Positions 7,917-16,842 of a stretch of 24,419 nt of DNA are shown one piece after another (the first letter of the stretch is position 1; each line of letters opens with the position of its first letter). The translations under genes were made by a program, and so were the position numbers. The stretch spans positions 1-24,419 of the forward strand of contig CAZVYN010000065.1 in assembly GCA_964631125.1 (NCBI GenBank), given 5' to 3'. The notes under the pieces were generated by a model, which worked only from the letters and a program-made list of their open reading frames with translations, was not told where the DNA came from and did not search any database. The stretch is from CAZVYN01 sp964631125 (lineage in GTDB: Bacteria > Eisenbacteria > RBG-16-71-46 > CAIMUX01).

Positions 7917-9407
7917 ATGCAGATGAAGCCGACCGACTGTTGGCCCGCACGCGATCGCGTCGCGCGTTGGATCATCCCGCCGCTTGCTCTTCTCGCGGCG
8001 AGCTCCGTGGGCGGGTGGAGCGCGCCGGCGCAGGCGACGGGATTGAATTCCGGTCCCTGGCCGATGTTCCACCGTTCGGCGACGCATGACGCCCGCACCA
8101 CCGGCGTCTTCCCCGCGACCGCCGCGATCGCCTGGACGAACGCGACAGGCGACACGATCGAGTACTCGTCTCCGGTCATCGCGAGTGACGGCACGATCTA
8201 TGTCGGGAACAAGGACAACGAACTCGTCGCGCTCACGCCAGGCGGAAGCGTGAAGTGGGTCTATGGGACCAACGGGAACATCCGCTACTCGACGCCGGCC
8301 ATCGCCGATGACGGCACGGTCTATGTGGGCTCGGCCGACGGCAAACTCTACGCGATCCGCTCGAACGGAACGCTGCGCTGGGCCACGCCGACCGGCGGCG
8401 CGGTCAAGACCTCCCCCGCGATCGCCCCCGATGGCACGATCTACGCTGGCAGCGACGACAAGAAGCTCTGGGCCTTCCGAGCCGATGGAACCGTCAAGTG
8501 GAGCTTCGCGACCGGCGACACGATCCGTTCCTCGCCCACGATCGGGGCGGACGGCGCCATCTACTTCGGGAGCAATGACAGGAAGATCTACGCCGTGGAG
8601 CCGACCGGAGTGCTGCGTTGGGCCGCGACGACGGGAGGCCCGGTCAAGGCGTCGCCCGCCATCGGCCAGGGCGCCGACGTCATCGTCGGCTCGTACGACG
8701 GATTCCTCTACTCGATCTCTGCGGGCGGAACGCTCCAATGGGTCACGTTCCTCGCGGACGAGATCCGTTCCTCGGCAGCGATCGGGATCCAGGGAAAGAT
8801 CTATCTCTCGCTCGGAACCAAGCTCACCGTGGTCGGCAACGACGGTGATCTCGCCTGGGACCGCGAGCTAGGCAGTGTGATCAACTCGACTCCCGCCGTG
8901 CACACTCGACTCTCCGACTCGCTCGAGACGGTTGTTGTCGGCGCTGAGAACGGTCGCTTCTACGCGGTGGAGCGCAACGCCGGCATCGTCTGGCAGGCGC
9001 TGCTCGGAAGCCCGATCCGTTCGTCGGCCGCGATCGCCAACGGCCGCGTCTACGTCTGCACTCTCGCCGGCTCGGTCGTCTGTTTCGGCGCGCCGGTGAC
9101 GACCGATGTCGAGGCTGGGCCACTCGTGAGCGCCGGGCTGGTCGTGAGCCCGAACCCATTCATGAGCGGCGAGCGAGTGACGCTGCGCTACGCGGGCGGC
9201 ATGTCCGCGCCAGCGCCTGACGGCGGGAGAATCCTCGTCACCGATGTGACCGGACGACTCGTGCGAACGCTCGCTCTCTCGGGCGAGTCTCCCGCAGTCT
9301 GGGATGGGGCAGACGCGCACGATCGTCCCGTCGCCGCGGGCGTCTATCTCTACCGCTGGGAACTGGGGGACGACTCGGGCTCCGGCCGCGTCGTCAGCCT
9401 GCGATGA
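7917..9407 (+). CDS. Exported PQQ-like beta-propeller protein with C-terminal FlgD-Ig-like domain
   Basis: A 496-residue protein, start chosen by the GGAGG spacing. A signal peptide is seen at about residues 10-40 (WIIPPLALLAASSVGGWSA, then AQA). Residues about 72-395 hold eight PQQ/outer-membrane-assembly-type blades, each with the pattern SSPxIAxDGTIYVGSxDxK-LYA-xxxxG-xxKW. The unit begins at residues 84, 125, 165, 205, 245, 285 and 324, so the period is almost exactly 40. No catalytic PQQ-dehydrogenase residues are evident, so it is more likely a binding or scaffold propeller. Residues about 412-496 form a FlgD-Ig-like domain (SPNPFMSGE, VTDVTGRLVRTL, WDGADAHDRP, AGVYLYRWE), as in the upstream subtilisin. 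Its stop overlaps the next gene's ATG by 4 bases. A periplasmic or surface role in the glycan cluster is inferred. Confidence 0.88.
   Translation: MQMKPTDCWPARDRVARWIIPPLALLAASSVGGWSAPAQATGLNSGPWPMFHRSATHDARTTGVFPATAAIAWTNATGDTIEYSSPVIASDGTIYVGNKDNELVALTPGGSVKWVYGTNGNIRYSTPAIADDGTVYVGSADGKLYAIRSNGTLRWATPTGGAVKTSPAIAPDGTIYAGSDDKKLWAFRADGTVKWSFATGDTIRSSPTIGADGAIYFGSNDRKIYAVEPTGVLRWAATTGGPVKASPAIGQGADVIVGSYDGFLYSISAGGTLQWVTFLADEIRSSAAIGIQGKIYLSLGTKLTVVGNDGDLAWDRELGSVINSTPAVHTRLSDSLETVVVGAENGRFYAVERNAGIVWQALLGSPIRSSAAIANGRVYVCTLAGSVVCFGAPVTTDVEAGPLVSAGLVVSPNPFMSGERVTLRYAGGMSAPAPDGGRILVTDVTGRLVRTLALSGESPAVWDGADAHDRPVAAGVYLYRWELGDDSGSGRVVSLR
8166..9090 (+). repeat. Coding tandem repeat, 120-base period (PQQ-like propeller blades)
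   Basis: Seven or eight copies of a 117-123-base unit inside the propeller gene. Each begins at a Ser-Ser/Thr-Pro-x-Ile codon cluster and carries a GACGGCACGATCTA-like core in the best-conserved copies. The copies differ mostly at the surface loops. The near-constant length suggests duplication followed by divergence. Confidence 0.75.
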
Positions 9408-10087
9408 ACTCCGCGGCGAGACTGATACTGGTCCTGGCAGCGCTCGCCGCAGGTTGTTCGCCCGATCTGCGCGAGGCGACGGGACCTCTCATTCCCACGC
9501 CGAATGTTTCGGGCCACGTCCTGCGCGGCGATCTACCGGTGTCGGATCAGAAAGTGAAGCTCGAGCGCGCCGATTCGACCTGGGCCGAGGACCGAACGGA
9601 TATCGGGGGAGCGTTCGGATTCGTCGTCGGCGACAGCGGCGTCTGGACGCTTCGTGTCGATTCGACGCAACCCGACGACTTCGCGCGGGTCAGCTACGAG
9701 TTCTCGTTGGCCTCGCCCGACGCGAAGCCCCAGATCCCAACCCTCGATCTCTCCCGTCACGGTCTCGCGCCTCGCGAACCAAGCGCCGGTGAGGGCCATC
9801 CTGTGCCGTCCCTCTTCGAGCCGCTTCGCTTTCGGTGGGACCAGAGTGAGCCCCCAGCGCGGCTCGAGGTGCGCGTCTACACGGAGGCGTTCGAGCCGGT
9901 CTGGTTCTCGACTCAGCTCCAAGACGATCGAATGGAGTGGAACGGCCTCGGCAATCAGGGCCGATTCCGGGGCCGTTTCGCCGAAGCCGGCGCCTACCGG
10001 TGGCGCATCGTCGTGGACGGCGCCGGCGCCCTCCGCATGACGACGGGCTGGAACGAACTGATCCTGCAGCAGGGCGGCGTTCGGTGA
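9404..10087 (+). CDS. Lipoprotein with carboxypeptidase-regulatory-like beta-sandwich (hypothetical)
   Basis: A 227-residue protein whose ATG at 9404 overlaps the upstream TGA. The N-terminus (MNSAARLILVLAALAAGC) is a lipoprotein signal with lipobox LAAGC, so Cys18 would be the lipidated residue. Residues about 30-90 (VSGHVLRGDLPVSDQKVKLE through GAFGFVV and GVWTLRVDS) resemble a carboxypeptidase-regulatory-like Ig fold. The C-terminal half (FRWDQSEPPARLEVRVYTE, AGAYRWRIVVDG) looks like a second fibronectin-like domain. It has no catalytic signature. Translational coupling to the propeller and the triple glycosyltransferase suggests an envelope accessory role, for example binding a glycan or stabilising an assembly. 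That is inference; the product is otherwise unrecognised. Confidence 0.8.
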   Translation: MNSAARLILVLAALAAGCSPDLREATGPLIPTPNVSGHVLRGDLPVSDQKVKLERADSTWAEDRTDIGGAFGFVVGDSGVWTLRVDSTQPDDFARVSYEFSLASPDAKPQIPTLDLSRHGLAPREPSAGEGHPVPSLFEPLRFRWDQSEPPARLEVRVYTEAFEPVWFSTQLQDDRMEWNGLGNQGRFRGRFAEAGAYRWRIVVDGAGALRMTTGWNELILQQGGVR

Positions 10088-13000
10088 GCGCGGCCGAACC
10101 CGGGCCGATCGCCTATGTCGTCAAGATGTTCCCGCGACTTTCGGAGACCTTCATCACGAACGAGATCACGGAACTGAGACGTCGTGGCGTCCCCATCCGA
10201 ATCGTCTCGCTCCTGCCGGCGGCTCAGGCGGTCGACTGGCCGAATGCCCGCGCGCTCGGCGACTCGGCCTTCGTGCTGCCCGATCCCGATACTCGCGAAG
10301 GCGCCGCGGCGTGCCGAGCCGCGCACGCGCGTCTCTTCCGGCGTCATCCTGGACGTTGGCTCAGCATCGCCGTTCGGGCCGGCCGACATCTCTCTTCTCG
10401 AACTTGGAAACGCTTCCTGCAGGCCGGTCCGCTCTCTGTGCTCTCTCTGGACGAGAACATCCCGCACTTCCACGCAGGGTTCGCGCACGCGCCGGCGAGC
10501 GTCGTCCTCTGGGCGAGTCGTCTGACCGGTCGGAGCTGGAGTCTGGCGGCGCATGCGAAAGATCTCTATCTCTCCGAGCCAGCCTCGCTGCGACGCAAGC
10601 TTGGCGCCGCTCGGTTCGTCTGGACCTGCACGGAAACGAACGGTGCTCACCTGCGCGAGCTGTCCGGCGAGACGCCGGTGCACGTCGGCTATCACGGTGT
10701 CGACCTCGCCTTCTGGTCGGCGCCGAGCATCTCCCGTCTTCCGGATCGCATCCTCGCCGTGGGCCGCCTCGTCCCGAAGAAGGGTTTCGATGACCTCCTC
10801 CGAGCTGCGGCCAAGCTCGCGGCAAGGGGCGTCCCGTTCACTCTGGACCTGGTCGGCGACGGCCCAGAGCGGGCGCGTTTAGAGTCGCTCGCGAACGAAC
10901 TCGGGCTGAACGAACGCGTGATGTTCAAGGGAGCGATGCCCGCCGACGCCCTGCGTGCGCTCTACGCACGCGCGGCCGTCTTCGCGCTGCCGTGCGTGCA
11001 ACTCCCCAACGGCGATCGCGACGGCATTCCGAATGTCCTGGTCGAGGCGATGGCGGCCGGAACGCCCGTCGTGGCCACGCGCGTCTCGGGCATCCCGGAG
11101 CTGATCGCGCACGAGCGCACGGGGCTCTTGGCGCCAGCGAGAGACCCGGCAGCGCTGGCCGATGCGATCGGCGAGGTCCTCTCGCATCCGCAGTCCGCGA
11201 CCCGACGGGCTATCGCGGCTCGGGCCGACGTGGAGGTGCGGTTCGATCTGAGCAAGAACGCCGCAAGACTGGCTGAGCTGCTGCAACGACACCGGCGCCC
11301 CAACCGCGCGCTCTATGTGACGCTCGATCGGGGCATCCCGGTGCGTGGGCACAAGGGCGCCTCGGCGCATGTGCGACAGATCGCGTCCCGACTCGCCGAC
11401 GCCGGATGCGATGTGCGCGTGCTCGCCACCAACGCTGGCGACGGCCCCGCCGCCACTTCGTTCTCGCTTCCGGTGCAGATCGTGCCCGCGCCCGCGTGGT
11501 CGGATCGCCTGCTCGCGCGGCTGCCGGGCAGATCGCACCCCGGTTTCCGAGGGTCGCAGGTCCGGCCGTTCGTCGAAGAGACGCGACGTCTCCTCACCAA
11601 TCTCTCGGCTGCACCCCGGCTTCTCGAAATCCTCCGCTCCTGGCGGCCCGACTTCGTCTATGAACGGTACTCACTCGTTTCGGTCGCGATCGGATGGCTC
11701 TGCCTCCGCAGAGGCGTTCCCTGGATCGTGGAGGTGAACGCACCTCTGGCCGACGAGGAGAAGAGGTATCGCACGCTCCGGTTGGAACGGATCACGCGGT
11801 GGGCCGAGCGCTGGGTGATCCGCCGCGCCGATCACCTCTTCGTCGTCTCGCCCGCCCTCCGTCGCTGGGCGCTCGGGCTGGGCGCTCACCCCGACCGGGT
11901 GAGCGTGCTGCCGAACGGCGTCGACACTCGTCGTTTCCACACCGGCGTCGACGGCCACGCGGTTCGCGCGGCCTGGGGATTTCGCCCCGACGATGTGGTC
12001 GTCGCCTTTGCCGGCTCGCTCAAGCCGTGGCACGGCTGCACGCTCTTGCTCGAGTCCTTCGTGCGGGCGCGTCAGCGGATTCCCGGACTTCGCCTCGTCT
12101 ACATCGGCGACGGACCGGAGCGGAAGTCGTTGGAGAGACTCGTGCGTCGATCTGGCCTCGAGGATGAAGTGCGACTCACCGGAGCGCTCCCGCAGGACGC
12201 CGTGCCGGCCGCCCTTCGCGCCGCCGACATCCTGGCCGCGCCGTATCTGTCGCAGGCCGACTTCTACTTCTCCCCTCTCAAGGTGCTCGAGTACATGGCG
12301 GTCGGCCGCGCGATCATCGCGTCGCGGTTGGGTGAGATGGTCGATCTGCTCTCCGGGGAGGGGGACGACATCGCGGGCGAGCTCCTCCCGCCCGGCAGCG
12401 TCGCCGCTTGGGCCGATGCGATCGTCGCTTTGGCCGAGCACCCGGACCGACGCCGCGCCCTCGGCGCAGTCGGCGCGAGCCGCGCGCACCAGCACGATTG
12501 GTCGACGAGAGCCGCGCAGATCCGCCGCCGCGCCGAAACGATTCGAGGACTTCGATCGAGCGAGCCGTCCCTTCGCATCGGCTACGTCCTCAAGATGTTT
12601 CCGCGCTTCTCCGAGACCTTCGTCGTCAACGAGATCGTCGAGCTGGAGCGCCAGGGCGTAGACGTGCGCGTCTTCTCGATGAAGCGCCCTTCCGGCCCGC
12701 GGCAAGAAGCGAGCGATTCGGTCTGGGCGCAGGTCACCGTGCTGGCGCCGCGAGGGGTTCGGTCGGTTCTGGCCGCCGCGGCCGCGCACCTCCGCTGTCT
12801 CGCTCGGTCACCGCGACGGTATGGCGCCGCCCTCGGCTTCGCGCTGGGGCGTCGAGACCTGCGCGCGATGACGAAGTTCGCGCAGGCCGGCGTGATCGCA
12901 GACGCCTGCGCGCTCTCACGCATCGACCACCTCCACGCGCACTTCGCGAGCGGCCCGGCGCGCGTGGCCAAGTTCGCGTCGATGATCTCCAGTCTACCGT

Positions 13001-13932
13001 TCTCGTTCACCGCCCACGCCAAGGATCTCTACTGGGGCGGGCACCACCACGATGAGAGCCACAAATTGAAGAAGCGGGTGCGCCTCGCTCGCTTCGTCGT
13101 CACCGTCTCGCGCGAGAACCAGCGATTCGTCGAGAGCCTGGGTTTCCGCGTGAAGGTGGGACGGATCCGACCGATCTACATCGGACTGCGCCTCGGCGAC
13201 TTCCCGTTCACGCCGCCGTCATTGCGACCCCGTTCCCCCCGGCCCCTCGTCCTGGCGGTCGGTCGCCTGATCGAGAAGAAGGGATTCCATCATCTGATCG
13301 AAGCGTTGGCGCAACTACGCGCGGAGGGAATCCCGTTCCGTTGTGCCATCGCGGGGGAGGGCCCGGAGCAAACGCGGCTGCGGGCGCTGATCGACGCGCG
13401 CGGCCTCCGCGGGACCGTTCATCTCTTGGGCGCGGTTCCGCTCACGCGGCTCCGCTTGCGGTACTACTCCCGCGCTCGAGTTCTCGCGCAACCCTGCGTG
13501 GTCGCCACGGATGGGGATCGAGACGGAATTCCAACCGTCCTGCTGGAAGCGATGGCGCTCGGCGTCCCGGTCATCAGCACGTCGGTCTCCGGCATCCCTG
13601 AGGCGATCGAGGACGGAGTCGACGGCTTCCTGGTCCCTCCCGGCGACGTCGAGGCGCTCGCCACTCGACTGCGGACGCTGCTCCTCGAATCCGCCGTCGC
13701 GGAGCGGTTCGCGCTCGCGGGTCGTACCCGCGTCGGCTTGCAATTCGACCAGCGACAAAACGCGGGGATCCTCCGCAAGTTGTTCGAGCGTTCGCGCCGT
13801 GGCTGGCCCGCGCTGGAGGCGACGATGCCGACGACTGAATCTGCAACAGATTGGCCGGGCTCGGAGATGGATGGAGCGATTGCGGCCCGCTCCACGCCCC
13901 ATTCGAGTCCGGCCGCGAGTTACGTGCGATGA
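10084..13932 (+). CDS. Trimodular GT4-type glycosyltransferase (three GT-B domains in one chain)
   Basis: A 1282-residue protein starting at GTG 10084, which overlaps the previous TGA; the frame open upstream lies inside the lipoprotein gene and is discarded. Domain 1 (about 8-400) starts YVVKMFPRLSETFITNEI and ends with NGDRDGIPNVLVEAMAAG, a D/E-x7-E motif with Glu321. Domain 2 (about 410-825) starts RGIPVRGHKGASAHVRQIAS and carries IGDGPERKSLERL and FSPLKVLEYMAVGRA. Domain 3 (from residue 830) starts RIGYVLKMFPRFSETFVVNEI and ends with DGDRDGIPTVLLEAMALG. Domains 1 and 3 resemble WcaL-type GT4 enzymes and each other, including AHAKDLY; domain 2 is a different GT4 type. They probably add successive sugars to a lipid- or polymer-linked acceptor on the cytosolic face. 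The stop overlaps the ABC gene's ATG by 4 bases. Confidence 0.93.
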   Translation: MSAAEPGPIAYVVKMFPRLSETFITNEITELRRRGVPIRIVSLLPAAQAVDWPNARALGDSAFVLPDPDTREGAAACRAAHARLFRRHPGRWLSIAVRAGRHLSSRTWKRFLQAGPLSVLSLDENIPHFHAGFAHAPASVVLWASRLTGRSWSLAAHAKDLYLSEPASLRRKLGAARFVWTCTETNGAHLRELSGETPVHVGYHGVDLAFWSAPSISRLPDRILAVGRLVPKKGFDDLLRAAAKLAARGVPFTLDLVGDGPERARLESLANELGLNERVMFKGAMPADALRALYARAAVFALPCVQLPNGDRDGIPNVLVEAMAAGTPVVATRVSGIPELIAHERTGLLAPARDPAALADAIGEVLSHPQSATRRAIAARADVEVRFDLSKNAARLAELLQRHRRPNRALYVTLDRGIPVRGHKGASAHVRQIASRLADAGCDVRVLATNAGDGPAATSFSLPVQIVPAPAWSDRLLARLPGRSHPGFRGSQVRPFVEETRRLLTNLSAAPRLLEILRSWRPDFVYERYSLVSVAIGWLCLRRGVPWIVEVNAPLADEEKRYRTLRLERITRWAERWVIRRADHLFVVSPALRRWALGLGAHPDRVSVLPNGVDTRRFHTGVDGHAVRAAWGFRPDDVVVAFAGSLKPWHGCTLLLESFVRARQRIPGLRLVYIGDGPERKSLERLVRRSGLEDEVRLTGALPQDAVPAALRAADILAAPYLSQADFYFSPLKVLEYMAVGRAIIASRLGEMVDLLSGEGDDIAGELLPPGSVAAWADAIVALAEHPDRRRALGAVGASRAHQHDWSTRAAQIRRRAETIRGLRSSEPSLRIGYVLKMFPRFSETFVVNEIVELERQGVDVRVFSMKRPSGPRQEASDSVWAQVTVLAPRGVRSVLAAAAAHLRCLARSPRRYGAALGFALGRRDLRAMTKFAQAGVIADACALSRIDHLHAHFASGPARVAKFASMISSLPFSFTAHAKDLYWGGHHHDESHKLKKRVRLARFVVTVSRENQRFVESLGFRVKVGRIRPIYIGLRLGDFPFTPPSLRPRSPRPLVLAVGRLIEKKGFHHLIEALAQLRAEGIPFRCAIAGEGPEQTRLRALIDARGLRGTVHLLGAVPLTRLRLRYYSRARVLAQPCVVATDGDRDGIPTVLLEAMALGVPVISTSVSGIPEAIEDGVDGFLVPPGDVEALATRLRTLLLESAVAERFALAGRTRVGLQFDQRQNAGILRKLFERSRRGWPALEATMPTTESATDWPGSEMDGAIAARSTPHSSPAASYVR

Positions 13933-16742
13933 AGCGCCGCCCCGGGTTGATGCTGCGACGACTGGCGCGCACTCTCACCCTCGGCGGCAGCCTCCGCCCC
14001 TATCTCGCGCCCCATCGAAAGGCCCTGATCGGAACCGGCTTCATCTCGCTCCTCGGCGCCCTGCTGCGCCTCTTGGAGCCGTGGCCGCTCCAGATCGCGT
14101 TCGACTACGCGATCCTGGGGCGACCGGTCGTCGCCCCGCTCACCGGCGTCCACGCCGGCGCCATCGCGCAGCTCCTCTCCGGCCAGAGCAGAGAGGCGCT
14201 CCTCCTCGGGAGCGGCGTCGCTCTGGTCGGAATCTCCGTCGTCATCGGCGCGCTGGCGTACTTGCAGTCGCTCACCCTCGCCCGCACCGGTCTCGCGGTC
14301 ATGCAGGAGTTGCGCATCGATCTGTTCCACCAGATGCAGCGCCTCTCGCTCCCTTTCCATCGACGGACCCCCGGGGGTGATCTGCTCCTCCGACTGACCG
14401 GCGATCTGAACCTCGTGCGCGAGACTCTCACGGCCACTTTGGTGAGCGCGGTCAGCCAACTCGCACTGCTGATCGCCGTCCTCGTCGTCATGGCCCTCTT
14501 GAGTTGGAAGCTCGCCCTCGTCTCCGTGGTGCTCGCTCCCGCCCTCACGCTCTTCTTCCGTTCCTTCCGAGGAAGGATGACCGAGACCGCCCGCAAGCAG
14601 CGAAAGCGCGAAGGACGCCTGGCCGGTTCGATCGAGGAAGTCCTCCTGGCGATTCCGATGATCCAGGCCTACTCGGCCGAAGCACGAGAGGATGAACGCT
14701 TCCGCTCCCTGGCCAAACGCAGCCAACGCGCCGGGCTCCGCGCCGCCAAGTTGGAAGCGGGATTCACTCGCATCGTCGAACTCCTCCTGGCGGTCGGCAT
14801 GGCGGTTGTCCTCTGGTTCGGCGCCCGTGAGGTCATCGACGGCGCCCTCACGCCGGGCGTCTTCCTCGTCTTCTTGGCCTATCTGCGCATGCTCTACAAG
14901 CCGGTGCGCGGCCTGGCCAAGGTCGCACAACGCAGCGCGCGCGCCTCGGCCGCGATGGAGCGAGTGCTGGAGGTGTTGCGGGCGCCGCGCGAGATCAAGT
15001 CCTCCAAGGGCGCCGTTACAGCCCCTCGATTCTCGGGCGCGCTGGAGTTCGCGGAGGTCTCTTTCTCGCATCCCGACGGAACCGAAGTGCTCAGTCACCT
15101 GGATCTGTCGATTGCAGCAGGGGAGCAGGTCGCGATCCTCGGGTCGAGCGGTGCGGGCAAGTCGACGATCCTCTCGCTCGTCCCGCGCTTCCTCTCGCCG
15201 ACAACGGGCAAGGTGAAGATCGACGGGAGGAGCATCAAGGAGTTCACGCTCCCGTCACTCCGGCGACAGATCGTCTTCCTGACGCAAGAGCCGTACATCC
15301 TGGGAACGACCGTCCGCGACAACCTGCTCTACGGTCGCCCCGATGCCACCGATGACGAACTGTGGGCCGCGCTCGCGGCCTCCGAGCTGGAGTCTCGCGT
15401 GCGCGAGATGCCGGGCGGGCTCGACACCCCATTGGCCTCGCGGGGCGAGTCCCTCTCCGGCGGGGAGCGGCAACGCCTCGCGATCGCGAGGGCGCTACTC
15501 CGCGATGCTCCGATCGTCCTGTTGGATGAGCCGACGACGGGCCTCGACGCCCCGACAGCGGCGGCGGTCGTCCGCAGCCTCGCGCGACTCCGCGAGGGGC
15601 GCACCACACTGGTGGTTGCCCACGATCCGTCGGCGCTGGGTCGCGTCGATCGGACCTTCGAGTTCGTCGACGGAAGGCTGGTCGAGCGCGATCGATCGGC
15701 TGCCATCGGTCTGAGCGAAGAGAGCGGCCTCGGCTCTGACGCACCGTTGATACCCGGACTCTTGCCCGACCCCGCTGTGAAGGGAATCGCGCGCCTGCTC
15801 GCGCCCGGCGGGCCGGCCCGCCTGAGCCGCGAACTCGAGGCGCTCGGCCTCCCGTCCGGGCTCCGCTTCATCTACCGCAAACAGCGCGTCGGGCAGCGCG
15901 CACTCCTCGTCGCCGAGGCCGGCGCGGCGCGCTGGTATGTGAAGCTGACGCGCTCCGCCGCGAACGAAACCCGTCTGAACTGCGCGCAAGAGGTGCACGC
16001 GCAGGCGGCGCGCATCGGCGTCCACGCGCCCCGTCCGCTCGGCTGGATCTCACGCTTCCGGGCTTCGCTCTGGGAGGAAGTACCGGGCGACCCGCTCCTC
16101 GAGACGCGCGACTCCGATGTCTGGCGCGCCCTCGGACGGTCGCTCGCGCGCTTGCACGACACACTCTCACTCCCCGCGCGAACGGTCACGCGACACGACG
16201 AACTGGATCGCGTCCAGCTCGTTCGTCAGCACTTGGTCTCCCACCGCGGCGAGCTGATTTCTCGTTTCGATGCGGAAGTCGAAGAGTGGCGAGACGCGTT
16301 GACCGCGATTCCCGACCCGGCCCGCCACGTCGCCATCCATGGAGACCTCCACCCCGGGCAGATCATGTGGACGCGCGACAGGATAGACACCGAAGTTTCG
16401 ATTGGCCTGATCGACTGGGACGAACACGCCAGCGGCGAGCCGGAGCGAGACCTCGGCAATCTCCTCGCCCATCTCGATCTCGAGTGGGTCCGCGGGACTC
16501 TCGACGCGCGGGAGGCAACCGTCCTCGCCAACGCCTTCCTCGATGGCTATCGAGACGCGCGAGCCTGCGATGAGGCGCTGGTGGCGTGGTATCGCTGGGG
16601 CGCACGCCTCCGACTCTCAGCGCTCCACTCCTGGCCTGGATTCGGTCGGCAGCCTCCGAATCCCCCCGGACTCTGTGATCGCCTCATTCGCGGCGTCGCG
16701 AAGCGCGGTTCGGAGATCTCGTACGATCGCGCCGTGCTCTAG
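13929..16742 (+). CDS. ABC exporter fused to an aminoglycoside-phosphotransferase-like kinase domain
   Basis: A 937-residue protein, ATG at 13929 overlapping the upstream TGA. Residues about 20-320 are a type-1 exporter membrane domain with several hydrophobic helices. The nucleotide-binding domain (about 370-590) has Walker A GSSGAGKST (Lys411), signature LSGGERQR (509-516) and Walker B IVLLDEPTTGLD (Asp533/Glu534), all intact, so this half-transporter should dimerise and hydrolyse ATP as MsbA-like exporters do. After a linker, about 615-937 is an APH-fold kinase: Lys672 in YVKLTR, the catalytic loop HGDLHPGQIMW (His804, Asp806) and the metal-binding IDWDEH (Asp829). Gln replaces the usual Asn in the loop, as in maltokinase-type members. 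It probably exports the product of the co-translated glycosyltransferases and may phosphorylate a sugar or lipid; the substrate is unknown. Confidence 0.92.
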   Translation: MKRRPGLMLRRLARTLTLGGSLRPYLAPHRKALIGTGFISLLGALLRLLEPWPLQIAFDYAILGRPVVAPLTGVHAGAIAQLLSGQSREALLLGSGVALVGISVVIGALAYLQSLTLARTGLAVMQELRIDLFHQMQRLSLPFHRRTPGGDLLLRLTGDLNLVRETLTATLVSAVSQLALLIAVLVVMALLSWKLALVSVVLAPALTLFFRSFRGRMTETARKQRKREGRLAGSIEEVLLAIPMIQAYSAEAREDERFRSLAKRSQRAGLRAAKLEAGFTRIVELLLAVGMAVVLWFGAREVIDGALTPGVFLVFLAYLRMLYKPVRGLAKVAQRSARASAAMERVLEVLRAPREIKSSKGAVTAPRFSGALEFAEVSFSHPDGTEVLSHLDLSIAAGEQVAILGSSGAGKSTILSLVPRFLSPTTGKVKIDGRSIKEFTLPSLRRQIVFLTQEPYILGTTVRDNLLYGRPDATDDELWAALAASELESRVREMPGGLDTPLASRGESLSGGERQRLAIARALLRDAPIVLLDEPTTGLDAPTAAAVVRSLARLREGRTTLVVAHDPSALGRVDRTFEFVDGRLVERDRSAAIGLSEESGLGSDAPLIPGLLPDPAVKGIARLLAPGGPARLSRELEALGLPSGLRFIYRKQRVGQRALLVAEAGAARWYVKLTRSAANETRLNCAQEVHAQAARIGVHAPRPLGWISRFRASLWEEVPGDPLLETRDSDVWRALGRSLARLHDTLSLPARTVTRHDELDRVQLVRQHLVSHRGELISRFDAEVEEWRDALTAIPDPARHVAIHGDLHPGQIMWTRDRIDTEVSIGLIDWDEHASGEPERDLGNLLAHLDLEWVRGTLDAREATVLANAFLDGYRDARACDEALVAWYRWGARLRLSALHSWPGFGRQPPNPPGLCDRLIRGVAKRGSEISYDRAVL

Positions 16743-16761
16743 CACGTTCGCCAGCGGATCG

Positions 16762-16842
16762 CCCGGCGGCTCTCCCACCGGAGAAGTGCCTTCGAGCCGC
16801 GTCCGCCGGGGAGCCGGCCCGAGTCTCGGTGCGGAACCGAGA
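16762..16842 (+). other. Inverted-repeat region in the gap after the ABC-kinase gene
   Basis: CCCGGCGG (16762-16769) is an exact inverted match to CCGCCGGG (16803-16810). A smaller TCTCC/GGAGA hairpin (16771-16784) lies inside that loop. Further on, TCTCGGT (16824-16830) pairs with ACCGAGA (16836-16842). No T-run follows either, so this could be a protein-dependent terminator, an mRNA 3'-end structure or an operator. The 225-base gap shows no clear gene. Confidence 0.4.

Noticed and set aside
7449..8738. Minus-strand open frame of 429 codons
   Set aside because: It mirrors the beta-barrel end and the propeller repeats; its apparent repeats are reverse-complement echoes of the coding repeat.
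8166..9090. Regular repeats as a CRISPR-like array
   Set aside because: The period is 120 bases, the units are coding and diverged, and they explain propeller blades.
9937..10083. Longer start for the triple glycosyltransferase
   Set aside because: It overlaps the lipoprotein gene and is Arg/Pro-rich; domain 1 begins right after GTG 10084.
13920..15098. Minus-strand open frame of 392 codons
   Set aside because: It is antisense to the ABC membrane domain and has a highly charged, unnatural composition.
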